Assembly (NCBI RefSeq): GCF_009617895.1
Contig: NZ_BLAW01000001.1
Span: 983,001 to 1,047,000 of the forward strand
Direction of reading: 5' to 3'
Source of the DNA: Prolixibacter sp. SD074
GTDB taxonomy: Bacteria; Bacteroidota; Bacteroidia; Bacteroidales; Prolixibacteraceae
Length of the DNA: 64,000 nt
The notes under the pieces: model-generated
The model's input: only the letters and a program-made list of their open reading frames with translations
Told to the model about the DNA's origin: nothing
Databases searched by the model: none
Program-made: the position numbers and the translations under genes
In this document: piece by piece, positions 55,859 through 64,000 of the stretch
Numbering within the stretch: position 1 is the stretch's first letter
Layout of the letters: every line of letters starts with the position of its first letter

Positions 55859-56083
55859 ATGACATTACAAGAAAAAAGAACATCGATGCTTGCCCTTGTT
55901 GAATCCTGGCGGGAGTCAGGGATGACGCAGTCGGAATTTTTCCGCCAGCACAACGTCACTTTGTCAAAATTTTGGTACTGGGCCTATAAAAGCAAGCGAC
56001 AAAACAGGGACAGCATAACATCCGATTTTATCCAGCTTTCGGGAAACGGATTTTCATTAAGTGGCGCAATAACGAAGTTTTAA
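55859..56083 (+). pseudogene. IS66 TnpA-like accessory protein, 5' part
   Basis: About 74 aa: QEKRTSMLALVESWRESGMT, then QSEFFRQHNVTLSKFWYW. The helix-turn-helix accessory protein of IS66 elements normally has about 100-110 residues and is followed by TnpB and TnpC. Those genes are absent; after 56083 the sequence belongs to another element. Remnant. Confidence 0.7.
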
Positions 56084-56094
56084 AAAATATTTCT

Positions 56095-56280
56095 TTGGAG
56101 CGTCCGATTGTCCGGGGAAAAGACAAAGCGAAAACGGAATTTGGAACGAAAATCAACATCAGTGAGGTGAACGGGTCCTGCCGGATAGACCGGTTCAGCT
56201 GGGATGCCTATAATGAAAGTACAGATGTAAAAATGCAGGTAGAAAATTTTAAACAAACCTATGGCTGCTTACCTCAATGA
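56095..56280 (+). pseudogene. Transposase fragment (IS5/IS1182-like)
   Basis: Segment RPIVRGKDKAKTEFGTKINI, then SWDAYNEST and KQTYGCLP. This matches the central-to-late part of DDE transposases of the IS5/IS1182 kind (RGKxKAxxEFGxK core). No start and only about 60 residues left, and the next fragment overlaps its end. Confidence 0.6.
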
Positions 56281-56551
56281 GAATCTCACGTCAAAAGGAT
56301 TTCATGCCGAGGTTGTTATCCAAGACTTTCCTATCCGCAAGAAGGCTACATTTCTGCATGTACGCAGGCGAAAGTGGTTGGTGGAGGCCACTGGAGAACT
56401 GGTCAGTAAGTCATGGGACCTGACAGCAAAGGGGACGCGTTACACCAAAAGTTTCGCGGATTTTTTAAAAGGATTATTTGGACAATTACCTTTTGCTCAT
56501 TCTAATATCGAACTCGTGCGGCACGCAGAAAATCAGCAGACCCTAATTTAA
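56261..56551 (+). pseudogene. ISAon1-family transposase N-terminal fragment
   Basis: GFHAEVVIQDFPIRKKATFL, VRRRKWLVEATGELVSKSWD, LTAKGTRYTKSFADFLKGLFG: the small N-terminal ORF typical of ISAon1 elements. Its partner transposase gene is missing. The first residues overlap the preceding fragment by 20 bp. Another piece of mobile-element debris. Confidence 0.65.
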
Positions 56552-56683
56552 GCTGTAAAAATAAATGCTAAATTTATAGTAAAATTATAATTTAAGCTTT
56601 CATAAACAACATTTTGAAACTTGACATGTTTATATTTTACGTTTATGCCATAAAATTTTTTGTATAATCAAAAATGTTTTATT

Positions 56684-57793
56684 ATGAAAATAAAAGCAGC
56701 AGTATTAAATGCACCTCGCGAAGAGTTCAAAATTACGGATGCTCAATTGAATACAGAATTGCATCCTGAAGAAGTATTAGTAAAAGTTGTGGCAACAGGT
56801 TTATGTCATACGGATATTTCCATCCGTGATATGCAGATGCCTTTTCCTTTTCCTTCTATTCTGGGGCACGAAGGTGCGGGAATTGTAGAAAAAGTAGGTA
56901 GTGCCGTTACAAAAGTTCAGGTAGGCGACCACGTGGTGCTGGCACCAGCCAGTTGTGGAAAATGTACCTACTGCAAAGATGGGCACCCATCTTATTGTGA
57001 GAAGTTTTTCCCATTAAATTTTGGTAATGGGCATCGTTCTGATGGTTCTTGTCCAATTCATGGTGAAGAAGGGCAGGAACTGAACACCTTTTTCTTTGGT
57101 CAATCTTCTTTCGCAACCTACTCGCTAATTGAAGAAAACAACGTTGTTAAAGTTAGTAAGGATATTCAGTTGGAAATTTTGGGGCCTTTAGGCTGCGGAA
57201 TTCAAACAGGTGCCGGCGCTACTTTAAATGTATTACAGCCTCGTCCGGGACAAAGTATAGTGATATTTGGTATTGGTCCGGTGGGTTTGTCAGCCCTAAT
57301 GGCTGCTAAAGCGTCAGGTTGTACAACCATCGTTGCGGTGGATGTACACGATAATCGCCTTGAGTTAGCCAAAGAGCTGGGGGCAACACATACGATCAAT
57401 AGCCGAAATGAAGTGGTTTCTGAGGTAATCACCAGAGATATTATTCCAGGAGGTTTACATTATGCTTTCGATACTACAGGCCGTAGTGAAGTAATAGAAC
57501 AGGCAATATTATCGCTCCGCTATATGGGCCGTTGTGCTTTGGTCGGGGTATCTGAAAAAGAAAAAATGGAAGTTACCTACAACAACTTGATGATGGGCAA
57601 ATCCATAGAGTTTGTGATTGAAGGGGATAGTGTTCCAGATATATTTATTCCGAGATTAATCAATATGTACCAACAGGGTATTTTTCCATTCGATAAATTA
57701 ATTAAATTTTATGATTTGGAAGAAATCAACCAGGCAGTTGAAGATTCAGAATCGGGAAAAACATTGAAGGCTATTTTACGTATGCCTCAATAA
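56684..57793 (+). CDS. Zinc-dependent alcohol dehydrogenase (aryl-alcohol type)
   Basis: 369 aa from the ATG at 56684. Catalytic zinc site: GLCHTDIS (cysteine), GHEGAG (histidine) and a later cysteine; structural zinc: CGKCTYCKDGHPSYC. Rossmann motif FGIGPVGLSA with D in the following strand (DVHD), pointing to NAD. Groups with benzyl/aryl-alcohol and XylB-type enzymes. It is followed 69 bp later by an aldehyde dehydrogenase on the same strand, together oxidising alcohols to acids or the reverse. Confidence 0.94.
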   Translation: MKIKAAVLNAPREEFKITDAQLNTELHPEEVLVKVVATGLCHTDISIRDMQMPFPFPSILGHEGAGIVEKVGSAVTKVQVGDHVVLAPASCGKCTYCKDGHPSYCEKFFPLNFGNGHRSDGSCPIHGEEGQELNTFFFGQSSFATYSLIEENNVVKVSKDIQLEILGPLGCGIQTGAGATLNVLQPRPGQSIVIFGIGPVGLSALMAAKASGCTTIVAVDVHDNRLELAKELGATHTINSRNEVVSEVITRDIIPGGLHYAFDTTGRSEVIEQAILSLRYMGRCALVGVSEKEKMEVTYNNLMMGKSIEFVIEGDSVPDIFIPRLINMYQQGIFPFDKLIKFYDLEEINQAVEDSESGKTLKAILRMPQ

Positions 57794-57862
57794 CCTATTG
57801 TATCTGACTTTAGAACGCCAAAACAAAATTTAAAAGTTAGTAACACAAAAAAGTACGAAATT

Positions 57863-59287
57863 ATGGAAACATCAACACAGGACGGGAATTTCGTCCAAAA
57901 AGTACGAAATATCTTTGATGCACAAAAAGCGCATCAGCACGTTATAAAACAGACTTCCGCTGAACAGCGAATTGAAAAACTAAAAAGATTCCGCGAGGGG
58001 GTGCTGAAGTACGCAGAAGAGGTCGGTGAAGCACTTTATGCCGATTTTCAGAGACCGCCCGTAGTTAGCTATGCAATAGAAGTGGGCACATTATTGAACC
58101 ATATTGACTATACAGTGGCACATGCTGCGGAATGGTTGCAACGCGAGCCCATTGTGGCAGCCTATCAGCCGCCAACCGGTTTTACTACAGAAATCGTTTA
58201 TGAGCCTAAAGGTGTCGTATTGATTGTTGGCCCGTGGAATGTGCCGTTTTTCCTGACGCTTTATCCCTTAATATCAGCTATAGCAGCTGGTGATACAGCC
58301 ATCATCAAACCGTCGGAGCTTACACCTAACCACAGTGCGTTATTAAGCAAACTTATAGCAGATTGCTTTGATGAGAATGAGGTTACGGTAATTGAGGGGG
58401 GGGTCGCGGAAACTACGGAATTGCTCAAACTGCCTTTTGATCATATTTATTTTACGGGAAGTCCAAAAGTGGCAAAAATTGTCATGAAGGCTGCTGCGGA
58501 AAACCTTACTTCCGTTACATTAGAACTTGGTGGCAAAGCACCTGCTATTATTCACGAATCGGCAGATTTGGACAAAGCTGTTCCCCGTATTATCAAAGCA
58601 AAGGCATTAAACGCTGGTCAGATATGCATGGATACCGATTATGTATTGATACCCAAGAGTATGGAGAACGCTTTCATAGAAAAAACCAACACTTACCTTA
58701 AGGATGCCTACTATACCAAAGGGGATTTCAATTACGATGATTATGATCAGATTATCAATGTACCGAATTTCAACCGTTTGAAACGACTTTTTGATGATGC
58801 GGTTGCCAATAGTGCCAAAGTTGAAGTAGGAGGTGTTTTTGATGAGCAACTTCGCCGGATACAGCCTACTGTATTGACCAACGTTTCTTTGGATTCGGCT
58901 ATTATGAAAGAAGAAATTTTCGGGCCACTTTTGCCTATTATTACTTATGATACCCAAGAAGAAATAGTAGATATTATCCGTGCTATTGAAAAACCGCTTG
59001 CTTTGTATGTGTTTAGTAATGACAATGAATTTACAGATTATATTATCAGCCATACAACTTCCGGAGGCGTAACGGTAAACGATGTAATGACCCACGCCTT
59101 TGATCCTGCGATGCCGTTTGGTGGTGTGAACCAGAGCGGTATCGGAAAAGGTTATGGCAAGTATGGCTTTTTGGAAATGACAAATGCACGTGCCGTAGTT
59201 TACCAGTCACCTGAACTTCCCAATGATGAATTTTTCAAACCTCCTTATGAAGGCAAGGCAGAAACCATCTTAGGCTCATTAAAGTAA
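57863..59287 (+). CDS. Aldehyde dehydrogenase (class 3-like)
   Basis: 474 aa, shorter than the usual 490-500 as in the class 3/coniferyl-aldehyde subgroup. LELGGKAPAIIHESAD carries the catalytic glutamate region and NAGQICMDTDYVL the nucleophile cysteine; VGPWNVPFFLTLYP is the NAD-binding stretch. Probably couples with the preceding alcohol dehydrogenase on aromatic or aliphatic aldehydes. The remaining genes around are debris, so this pair stands as the only intact metabolic unit of the region. Confidence 0.94.
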   Translation: METSTQDGNFVQKVRNIFDAQKAHQHVIKQTSAEQRIEKLKRFREGVLKYAEEVGEALYADFQRPPVVSYAIEVGTLLNHIDYTVAHAAEWLQREPIVAAYQPPTGFTTEIVYEPKGVVLIVGPWNVPFFLTLYPLISAIAAGDTAIIKPSELTPNHSALLSKLIADCFDENEVTVIEGGVAETTELLKLPFDHIYFTGSPKVAKIVMKAAAENLTSVTLELGGKAPAIIHESADLDKAVPRIIKAKALNAGQICMDTDYVLIPKSMENAFIEKTNTYLKDAYYTKGDFNYDDYDQIINVPNFNRLKRLFDDAVANSAKVEVGGVFDEQLRRIQPTVLTNVSLDSAIMKEEIFGPLLPIITYDTQEEIVDIIRAIEKPLALYVFSNDNEFTDYIISHTTSGGVTVNDVMTHAFDPAMPFGGVNQSGIGKGYGKYGFLEMTNARAVVYQSPELPNDEFFKPPYEGKAETILGSLK

Positions 59288-59288
59288 C

Positions 59289-60071
59289 TTAGAAATTATA
59301 CTTAAAATTCAAGTGGAAGAATATCAATCCACGCGGGATTTTTCTCCGCGTGAAAGTGATTTTGAAATGTTGAATGGGTTTCCCATGGTTTTTTATGCCA
59401 ATCAATATTTTAAAAACTTTCGGGGGGCCGTTGTCGCTGATATTAATGATGATGGCGTTCAGGCGATTGTTACCGGGAGCGATGAAATTGTGTATGCCAT
59501 CAACGGTAGTGGTGAAATTATTTGGGAAAGTGAAAATCTTCCGGGAAATATAACTTATCCTCCTGCTGTTGCAGATGTTGATGGCGATGGACTTATGGAA
59601 ATTGCTGTTAACACCAATTATACCAATAATTATTGGGATGGTTCGGTGTGTCTTTTCGACCATGAAGGCACTATGGTTGACAGATGGCCCGTATCTTTCG
59701 ACAACCACACTATGACTTGTGCTCCGGCCATTGCCGATATTGATGAAGACGGGACTATGGAGATAATCTCTTTTAAAAGAAAAACCGGTTCAGGCAATAT
59801 CGAAGCCGGGGTATATGTTTTCACGCCATCGGGGGCATCATTCAGTGATGACTGGCCGGTAATCCGGCCCGGAACACCTGCCGTTACTCCTTCCGTAGGC
59901 GATGTGGATGCCGACGGATCCAACGATATCGTGGTGCAAAATCATCCCGAAAAGGGAAATATCAGCTACCAACACCGGATCGGCTGCAAAGTAGTATCCA
60001 GTGGATTCCTCAATTTCTCCAAGATCATCCGCGGAAGCGTTATATTTTTGAAAAGAAAAGCATATGGTTAG
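59289..60071 (+). pseudogene. FG-GAP/VCBS repeat protein fragment
   Basis: No export signal and no real start (the best codon is a GTG at 59313 within a running frame). Repeats: GAVVADINDDGVQAIVTGSD, PAVADVDGDGLMEIAVNT, PAIADIDEDGTMEIISFK, PSVGDVDADGSNDIVVQNH. The calcium-binding DxDxDG loops are intact. From about 59950 the frame changes to unrelated sequence (SYQHRIGCKVVSS). Such proteins are normally large, secreted (often type IX) and bind surfaces or glycans. Truncated at both ends. Confidence 0.8.
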
Positions 60072-60102
60072 ACAGGGATGTGGATTACTTCATTCTTAAT
60101 AT

Positions 60103-60480
60103 TTACAATTTACATGCTAATAAGTATCCGTTTTTGTGATGAACCAAAATTATTAATAAAATGGTACGCCTGAATTCACCTTCCTTTCGGTAAAACGAAG
60201 GCAAAGAGCCTGCACCGGGCGAGACCACAAAACTATAAAGCGGGATAATTAGCGCCGACAAGCCATATCCAATAAGCATGAGGGGTTGTTTTTCCCGGTT
60301 TTATCGCTCCCAAAACCCGAAAGGCTTTGACTACGGAGGCAGTATTCCGGCAAGCCCACCGGTCACTGCCATACTGGTTTTTGACACACCCGTTGAAAGC
60401 AGGAACCCTACTGGTAGATCGAACACCATTTTAACAAATGTACTGGTGAGCAAGCTGGTTAGACCAGGCTCATTGTTAAA
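60103..60480 (-). pseudogene. Eroded MFS-transporter remnant
   Basis: Two protein-like minus-strand pieces not in one frame. First, at the upstream end, LTSLLTSTFVKMVFDLPVG, then STGVSKTSMAVTGGLAGILP. Second, from an ATG at 60279, MLIGYGLSALIIPLYSFVVS, then a polar loop and a further hydrophobic segment to a stop at 60103. GYGLSAL is a loop/helix motif that I know from one group of MFS proteins. The rest of the ~400-aa protein is missing. Confidence 0.4.
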
Positions 60481-60516
60481 AAAAGCAAAAATTTTTCCGG
60501 ATTGATAAAAGATTTC

Positions 60517-60550
60517 TATTTTTGTACTCCAAAACATTTTTAGTACAAAA
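60517..60550 (+). promoter_or_regulatory. Promoter and palindromic operator of the TetR gene
   Basis: TATTTTTG at 60517-60524 is a -7 box. Arms TTTTGTACT (60520-60528) and AGTACAAAA (60542-60550) form a perfect 9-bp inverted repeat with a 13-bp spacer, 6 bp before the ATG. It overlaps the -7 box, so binding would block transcription: likely autoregulation by the TetR protein. A half site (GGTACAAAT) recurs at about 61172. Confidence 0.7.
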
Positions 60551-60555
60551 AGAAC

Positions 60556-61137
60556 ATGAGCATAGATACTACTAAAGATTCAATATTGCGGGTTGCAAAC
60601 CAACTGTTTAGCCGTTTTGGGTTTCACAAAACCTCTATGGACGAAATCGCAAAAATTGCACGAAAGGCAAAAGGATCACTATACTACCATTTTGCGAGTA
60701 AAGAAGATTTATTTAAGGAGGTTGTATCAATTGAAATGACCAAGTTAAAGAATCAATTGTCAACCATTGTTAGTAATCCTGATTTAAAAGCATCGGATAA
60801 AATCAAGGAATACCTTATTACCCGGATGAAGTTTTTGAATAGTGCAGCAAACTACCATGAAACCCTAAAAGCCGATTTTTTTGAGCATTTTCATTTCATT
60901 GATGATTTGCGAACCGAATTAGATACGTGGGAAAAAGAAAAACTGAGGAAAATCATTCTTCAAGGTGTTCATACAGGCGAGTTTACCTTAGTTATTGAAA
61001 TAGATGTTTTGCTGGATATGTTTTTAATGGTGCTGAAAGGTCTTGAAATACCATTTTTTTTACAAAATAAGTACGAGAAATACTCACCCTACTTTGATGG
61101 GTTAATAAACATATTGAATAAGGGTTTAGCCACCTGA
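60556..61137 (+). CDS. TetR-family repressor
   Basis: 193 aa. N-terminal DNA-binding domain DSILRVANQLFSRFGFHKTS, then MDEIAKIARKAKGSLYYHFA (helix-turn-helix), and a variable effector domain. Overlapping palindrome upstream suggests autorepression. The genes following (deleted MMPL exporter and KAS III, then lipid enzymes) are its likely regulon; TetR-MMPL-KAS III-acyltransferase arrangements are typical of Bacteroidota lipid/polyene clusters (knowledge-based). Confidence 0.94.
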   Translation: MSIDTTKDSILRVANQLFSRFGFHKTSMDEIAKIARKAKGSLYYHFASKEDLFKEVVSIEMTKLKNQLSTIVSNPDLKASDKIKEYLITRMKFLNSAANYHETLKADFFEHFHFIDDLRTELDTWEKEKLRKIILQGVHTGEFTLVIEIDVLLDMFLMVLKGLEIPFFLQNKYEKYSPYFDGLINILNKGLAT

Positions 61138-61196
61138 TTTTTTTAACCAAAACTGACTATAAAACGGTATTGGTACAAATAATAACAAATAAAAAT

Positions 61197-61453
61197 ATGA
61201 ACAGATTTGTAAAATCAATAATCAGACTGAAATGACTGATAGTCTTAGCTGTTTTGATATTAACCATTTTTTTGGGTATCAACTAAAAAACTCGCAGATA
61301 CTTACAAATATTGAATGCTTTGGAAATACAGGTTCGGCCAGTGCAGCGATTGTATTATCTGATAATTGGGGCAAGTTTAGACAAAACGATATTATTATAT
61401 CAGTTTTTGGCGGCGGGTATTCAAGCGGTGCAGTTTTATTGAAAAAATTATAA
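61197..61453 (+). pseudogene. Deletion scar: MMPL exporter start joined to KAS III end
   Basis: Left part from ATG 61197: MNRFVKSIIRLK, an in-frame TGA where a tryptophan is usual, LIVLAVLILTIF, then a T7 run and a frame change to FFGYQLKN, the typical start of MMPL/RND-type exporters. From about 61295 the same second frame becomes LTNIECFGNTGSASAAIVLS and FGGGYSSGAVLL, the C-terminal end of a KAS III (FabH-like) enzyme with the asparagine of the catalytic triad. Everything between these ends, probably over 2-3 kb, is missing. Confidence 0.7.
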
Positions 61454-61461
61454 TTCAAAAT

Positions 61462-62010
61462 ATGAAAACAATTTCAGGTTTTGTTCTTGTAAATATTTTG
61501 GGATGGAAAATAAAAGGCAAGTTTCCAAGCATAAAGAAATCTATAATAATATTTGCCCCACACACCAGCTACCGGGATGGATTGTACGGAAAACTATATT
61601 TGATGCAGTTAGATGTAAATTATAGATTTCTTTCAAAAAAGGAATTTTTCAAGTTTCCGTTAAAATACTTTTTTAAGATTTATGGTTCAATACCCGTGAG
61701 TAAAACCAAGGAGTATATTGATTATGTTGTTGAATTAATTAATAATAGCCACGAACTTCATATCGTGTTGTCCCCGGAAGGGCAATTGGCAAAAACAACA
61801 CGATGGAAAAAAGGGTATTACTATATGGCTGTACGGGCGAATGTTCCCATTGTTGTTGGATACATTGATTATAAGAAGAAAGAAATCGGGATTAAAAAAG
61901 TGATTTATAACCCTACAGATATTCATATAGTAAGAAAAGAGATTGCTCAATTGTATTCTGACGTTACCGCAAAATATCCTGAAAATTTTTCACCTGAACT
62001 AAAAGTATAA
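61462..62010 (+). CDS. PlsC-like lysophospholipid acyltransferase
   Basis: 182 aa, short for the family. HTSYRDG supplies the HX4D catalytic motif; SPEGQLAKTTRWKKGYYYMA is the second (FPEG-like) motif. Some hydrophobic segments at the N-terminus and middle. It transfers acyl chains onto lysophosphatidate-like or other lipid acceptors at the inner membrane. 8 bp after the KAS III remnant and 3 bp before the patatin gene, part of one operon. Confidence 0.9.
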   Translation: MKTISGFVLVNILGWKIKGKFPSIKKSIIIFAPHTSYRDGLYGKLYLMQLDVNYRFLSKKEFFKFPLKYFFKIYGSIPVSKTKEYIDYVVELINNSHELHIVLSPEGQLAKTTRWKKGYYYMAVRANVPIVVGYIDYKKKEIGIKKVIYNPTDIHIVRKEIAQLYSDVTAKYPENFSPELKV

Positions 62011-62013
62011 AAT

Positions 62014-62856
62014 ATGAAACAGAATGTGGCATTGGTACTATCGAGTGGCGGTTCCCGCGGACTTGCCCATATTGGTGCTATTTCAGAACTTGAAAAACAC
62101 GGGTTTACCATTACTTCAGTTTCAGGCTCTTCTATAGGAGCGGTAATAGGAGGGCTTTACGCCATGCACAAACTACAGGAATTTACCTCGTGGGTAAGCT
62201 CTTTTAAAAAAATGAATGTCTGGGGTTTTATGGATTTTACGCTTGCGACTAATGGCTTATTAAAGGGTGAGCGGGTTTTTGATAAAATGAAAGCTTTTAT
62301 CCCCGACGTGAATATTGAAGATATGCCCATCCCCTTTGCTGCCGTTGCTACTGATATACTCCATGAAAAAGAAGTGGTTTTTACAAAAGGAAGTTTTTAT
62401 GAAGCTGCCCGGGCATCCATCGCAATTCCTGCAGTTTTTACACCAGTGAAGTGCAACAGTACCATTCTTGTTGACGGTGGCGTTCTTAATCCAATTCCGG
62501 TTGAACAGGTGTCCCGAAAAAATGGTGATATGTTGGTAGTAGTAAATCTTTACGGCGACAAAAAGTATGATATTCCAAAAGATACAACTAATAACAATGG
62601 ATACTTAAACAGGTTGATGAACACCTTATCGACGTTAATTTTAACCGGAGACAAGCACAGTACAGGGTATTACTCACTTTTAAGCAGTACTACTTCGGCA
62701 ATGATACACAGGATTGCAAAAATGAGTATTGAAAAACATAAACCTGATATGATTATAAATATACCCGGCAATTCGGCAAATACCTTTGATTTTTACAGGG
62801 CAAAGGAATTGATACAGTTGGGGGAAAATGCAGCTAAAGAGGCAATAAATTATTAG
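62014..62856 (+). CDS. Patatin-like phospholipase
   Basis: 280 aa. Oxyanion hole SSGGSRGLAHIG, nucleophile elbow GSSIG at about residue 42, and the DGG dyad aspartate in ILVDGGVLNPIPVEQ. Cytoplasmic or membrane-associated acyl hydrolase. Directly follows the acyltransferase, so the pair can remodel acyl chains of phospholipids. Operon continues with a CDP-alcohol phosphatidyltransferase 44 bp downstream. Confidence 0.95.
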   Translation: MKQNVALVLSSGGSRGLAHIGAISELEKHGFTITSVSGSSIGAVIGGLYAMHKLQEFTSWVSSFKKMNVWGFMDFTLATNGLLKGERVFDKMKAFIPDVNIEDMPIPFAAVATDILHEKEVVFTKGSFYEAARASIAIPAVFTPVKCNSTILVDGGVLNPIPVEQVSRKNGDMLVVVNLYGDKKYDIPKDTTNNNGYLNRLMNTLSTLILTGDKHSTGYYSLLSSTTSAMIHRIAKMSIEKHKPDMIINIPGNSANTFDFYRAKELIQLGENAAKEAINY

Positions 62857-62900
62857 AGTTTTGCATTTCAGATATAACAATTTTTAAATTAATAACTAAT

Positions 62901-63587
62901 ATGACGAGCAGTAAAAAACCCGAAGTAAGAATACAAACATCCATTTTAAATGGCTTGGAGAAGAAAGCGTTAGTTTGGATGGCACAAAGAATACCTCAGA
63001 AAATTAATTCAGACCATTTAACAGTTTTAGGATTTATGGGTGCCTTACTTTCAAGTGCGGGCTATATACTTTCCAACTTTGAAAGCAATTTTCTTTGGTT
63101 AGCCTCTTTTGGTTTGTTATTGAACTGGTTTGGCGACAGCCTTGATGGAACATTGGCCCGTGTAAGGAAAGCTCAACGTCCGACATACGGATTTTTCATC
63201 GACCACAGTATCGATGGGTTAACGGTTTTTGCCATTTGTGTGGGTGCAGGGCTTTCTCCATACATAAACTTTGCAGTTGCCATGCTTATTCTTGCAGGGT
63301 ATTTGCTCTTATCAATTTTAACATACATCAATACCTACCTTAAAGGGGAGTTCAAGATTACTTACAATAAACTGGGACCCACCGAATTTCGTTTATTGGT
63401 TATCCTTATAAACACACTCTTTATATATTACCCGACAGGAACCCGGAACTTTGTACTTGATGGTGTTGCTTTAAGCCTGTTTGATGTCATAGGGATTGTT
63501 ATTGCTTTTATTCTTTTCATTATTTACCTGGTTAACTTTTTAATTGATAAGAATAAATACGCGGAAATCGACCCTCCCAAATACTAA
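62901..63587 (+). CDS. CDP-alcohol phosphatidyltransferase
   Basis: 228 aa with about six hydrophobic segments. The catalytic signature DGx2ARx8Gx3Dx3D is complete (SLDGTLARVRKAQRPTYGFF, then IDHSIDG). It makes a phospholipid head group from CDP-diacylglycerol and an alcohol (inositol, glycerol phosphate, choline...); which alcohol cannot be told. Member of the lipid operon. Confidence 0.94.
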   Translation: MTSSKKPEVRIQTSILNGLEKKALVWMAQRIPQKINSDHLTVLGFMGALLSSAGYILSNFESNFLWLASFGLLLNWFGDSLDGTLARVRKAQRPTYGFFIDHSIDGLTVFAICVGAGLSPYINFAVAMLILAGYLLLSILTYINTYLKGEFKITYNKLGPTEFRLLVILINTLFIYYPTGTRNFVLDGVALSLFDVIGIVIAFILFIIYLVNFLIDKNKYAEIDPPKY

Positions 63588-63597
63588 AGCATTATTT

Positions 63598-64000
63598 ATG
63601 GCAATTAAATATATAAAATTCGTAGCAAGCCGTCTTATTGGCACATTAGTCGATACCATGGTCCTATGGGGGCTCTCATCCTACATTTTTTCTACATATT
63701 TTGGACATTACCTGGTGGCACCAACTATTTCGTTTGAGATCGCGGTATTTTCAAATTTCTTATTATCCTACTACTGGGTATGGCACAAACGAATATCAAC
63801 AAAAAACATAAAGACTTTTATAACCCGCTTTGCCATTTTCAACATTTCCTGTGTTTTGGGATTTATTGTTAAAATGGCATTTCTGCTGCTATTCGAGAAA
63901 CTATTTGGTTGGGATGTAGTATTCTGCAATCTGGCGGCATTGGTAATATCCGGCATTGTGAATTTTGTTCTTGCCGAGTTTGTAGTGTTCAAAAAACGTC
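63598..64000 (+). CDS. GtrA-family membrane protein, cut by window end
   Basis: 134 codons from the ATG at 63598 to the edge, with no stop. Four hydrophobic segments: FVASRLIGTLVDTMVLWGL at the start is the GtrA signature (R-x-L-x-G-T-L-V-D), then NFLLSYYWVWH and a closing NFVLAEFVVFKKR. GtrA-like proteins are thought to flip polyprenyl-phosphate-linked sugars or similar lipids. Fourth gene of the lipid operon, 10 bp after the previous one. Confidence 0.9.
   Translation, partial: MAIKYIKFVASRLIGTLVDTMVLWGLSSYIFSTYFGHYLVAPTISFEIAVFSNFLLSYYWVWHKRISTKNIKTFITRFAIFNISCVLGFIVKMAFLLLFEKLFGWDVVFCNLAALVISGIVNFVLAEFVVFKKR

Noticed and set aside
60278-60505. 75-codon plus-strand ORF before the TetR gene
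   Set aside because: Antisense to the MFS remnant, with a proline-rich composition and no domain.

Overview
The window looks like a chromosomal segment of a Bacteroidota bacterium, most likely from the Marinilabiliales/Prolixibacteraceae side of the phylum (inference). The signs are: promoters of the TTTG-N19/20-TAnnTTTG type (both tRNA-Lys units and the sigma-factor gene); few recognisable Shine-Dalgarno sequences; Bacteroidota-typical families (DUF4465, DUF6261-like, DUF6913-like, ISAon1 and IS1380 elements, DnaQ/GIY-YIG fusion, Tat-targeted Gfo/Idh/MocA enzymes); and a dextran-type carbohydrate locus.

1-13.5 kb is mostly a minus-strand housekeeping block: a cut-off serine beta-lactamase-family hydrolase, pyrD/pyrK (dihydroorotate dehydrogenase B), an XRE regulator, a large secreted HExxH protein, aminopeptidase P overlapping a Nudix hydrolase, an esterase, a LysE exporter, a hotdog thioesterase and an SDR enzyme. 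13.5-26.1 kb lies between two near-identical tRNA-Lys(TTT) transcription units. It holds a decaying polysaccharide locus: a GH66 pseudogene split by an intact 1618-bp IS1380 element, an intact GH31 enzyme and a shredded six-hairpin glycosidase. It also holds a ~1150-aa PPi-PEPCK-like protein, an array of 42-bp hairpin repeats, a DUF6261-like gene and gpmA.

26.5-51.5 kb is again ordinary core genome: an ECF sigma factor, DJ-1, DoxX, two Tat-targeted sugar enzymes, a TPR protein with a fresh 213-bp tandem duplication, NhaC, AsmA, CinA, YccF, AroC, SlyD, gamma-glutamyltransferase, a cobalamin riboswitch driving a CWC protein and a DUF4465 lipoprotein, LigA, DUF6913, DapA, an LpoB-like lipoprotein, CysQ and a DnaQ/GIY-YIG nuclease.

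51.5-61.5 kb is an eroded accessory region. It starts with the C-terminal scrap of an integron-integrase-like tyrosine recombinase. Two genes follow, each trailed by an attC-like palindrome, so I read it as an integron relic. The first cassette gene (lipoprotein with thioredoxin domain) is split by a 965-bp IS1595 element with a perfect 8-bp target duplication. Then come fragments of at least three other insertion sequences, an alcohol/aldehyde dehydrogenase pair, an FG-GAP fragment and an MFS remnant. 60.5-64 kb begins with a TetR regulator with its own palindromic operator and a deletion scar joining an MMPL exporter start to a KAS III end. It ends with a co-directional lipid set: PlsC-like acyltransferase, patatin, CDP-alcohol phosphatidyltransferase and GtrA (cut off by the window end).

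Many genes have only TTG/GTG codons upstream of a better ATG; starts given here use the ATG where the signal peptide or domain supports it. No complete new defence or mobile system was found. The best candidates for new biology are the integron relic, the 42-bp hairpin array, the riboswitch/CWC/DUF4465 unit and a 31-codon membrane microprotein.
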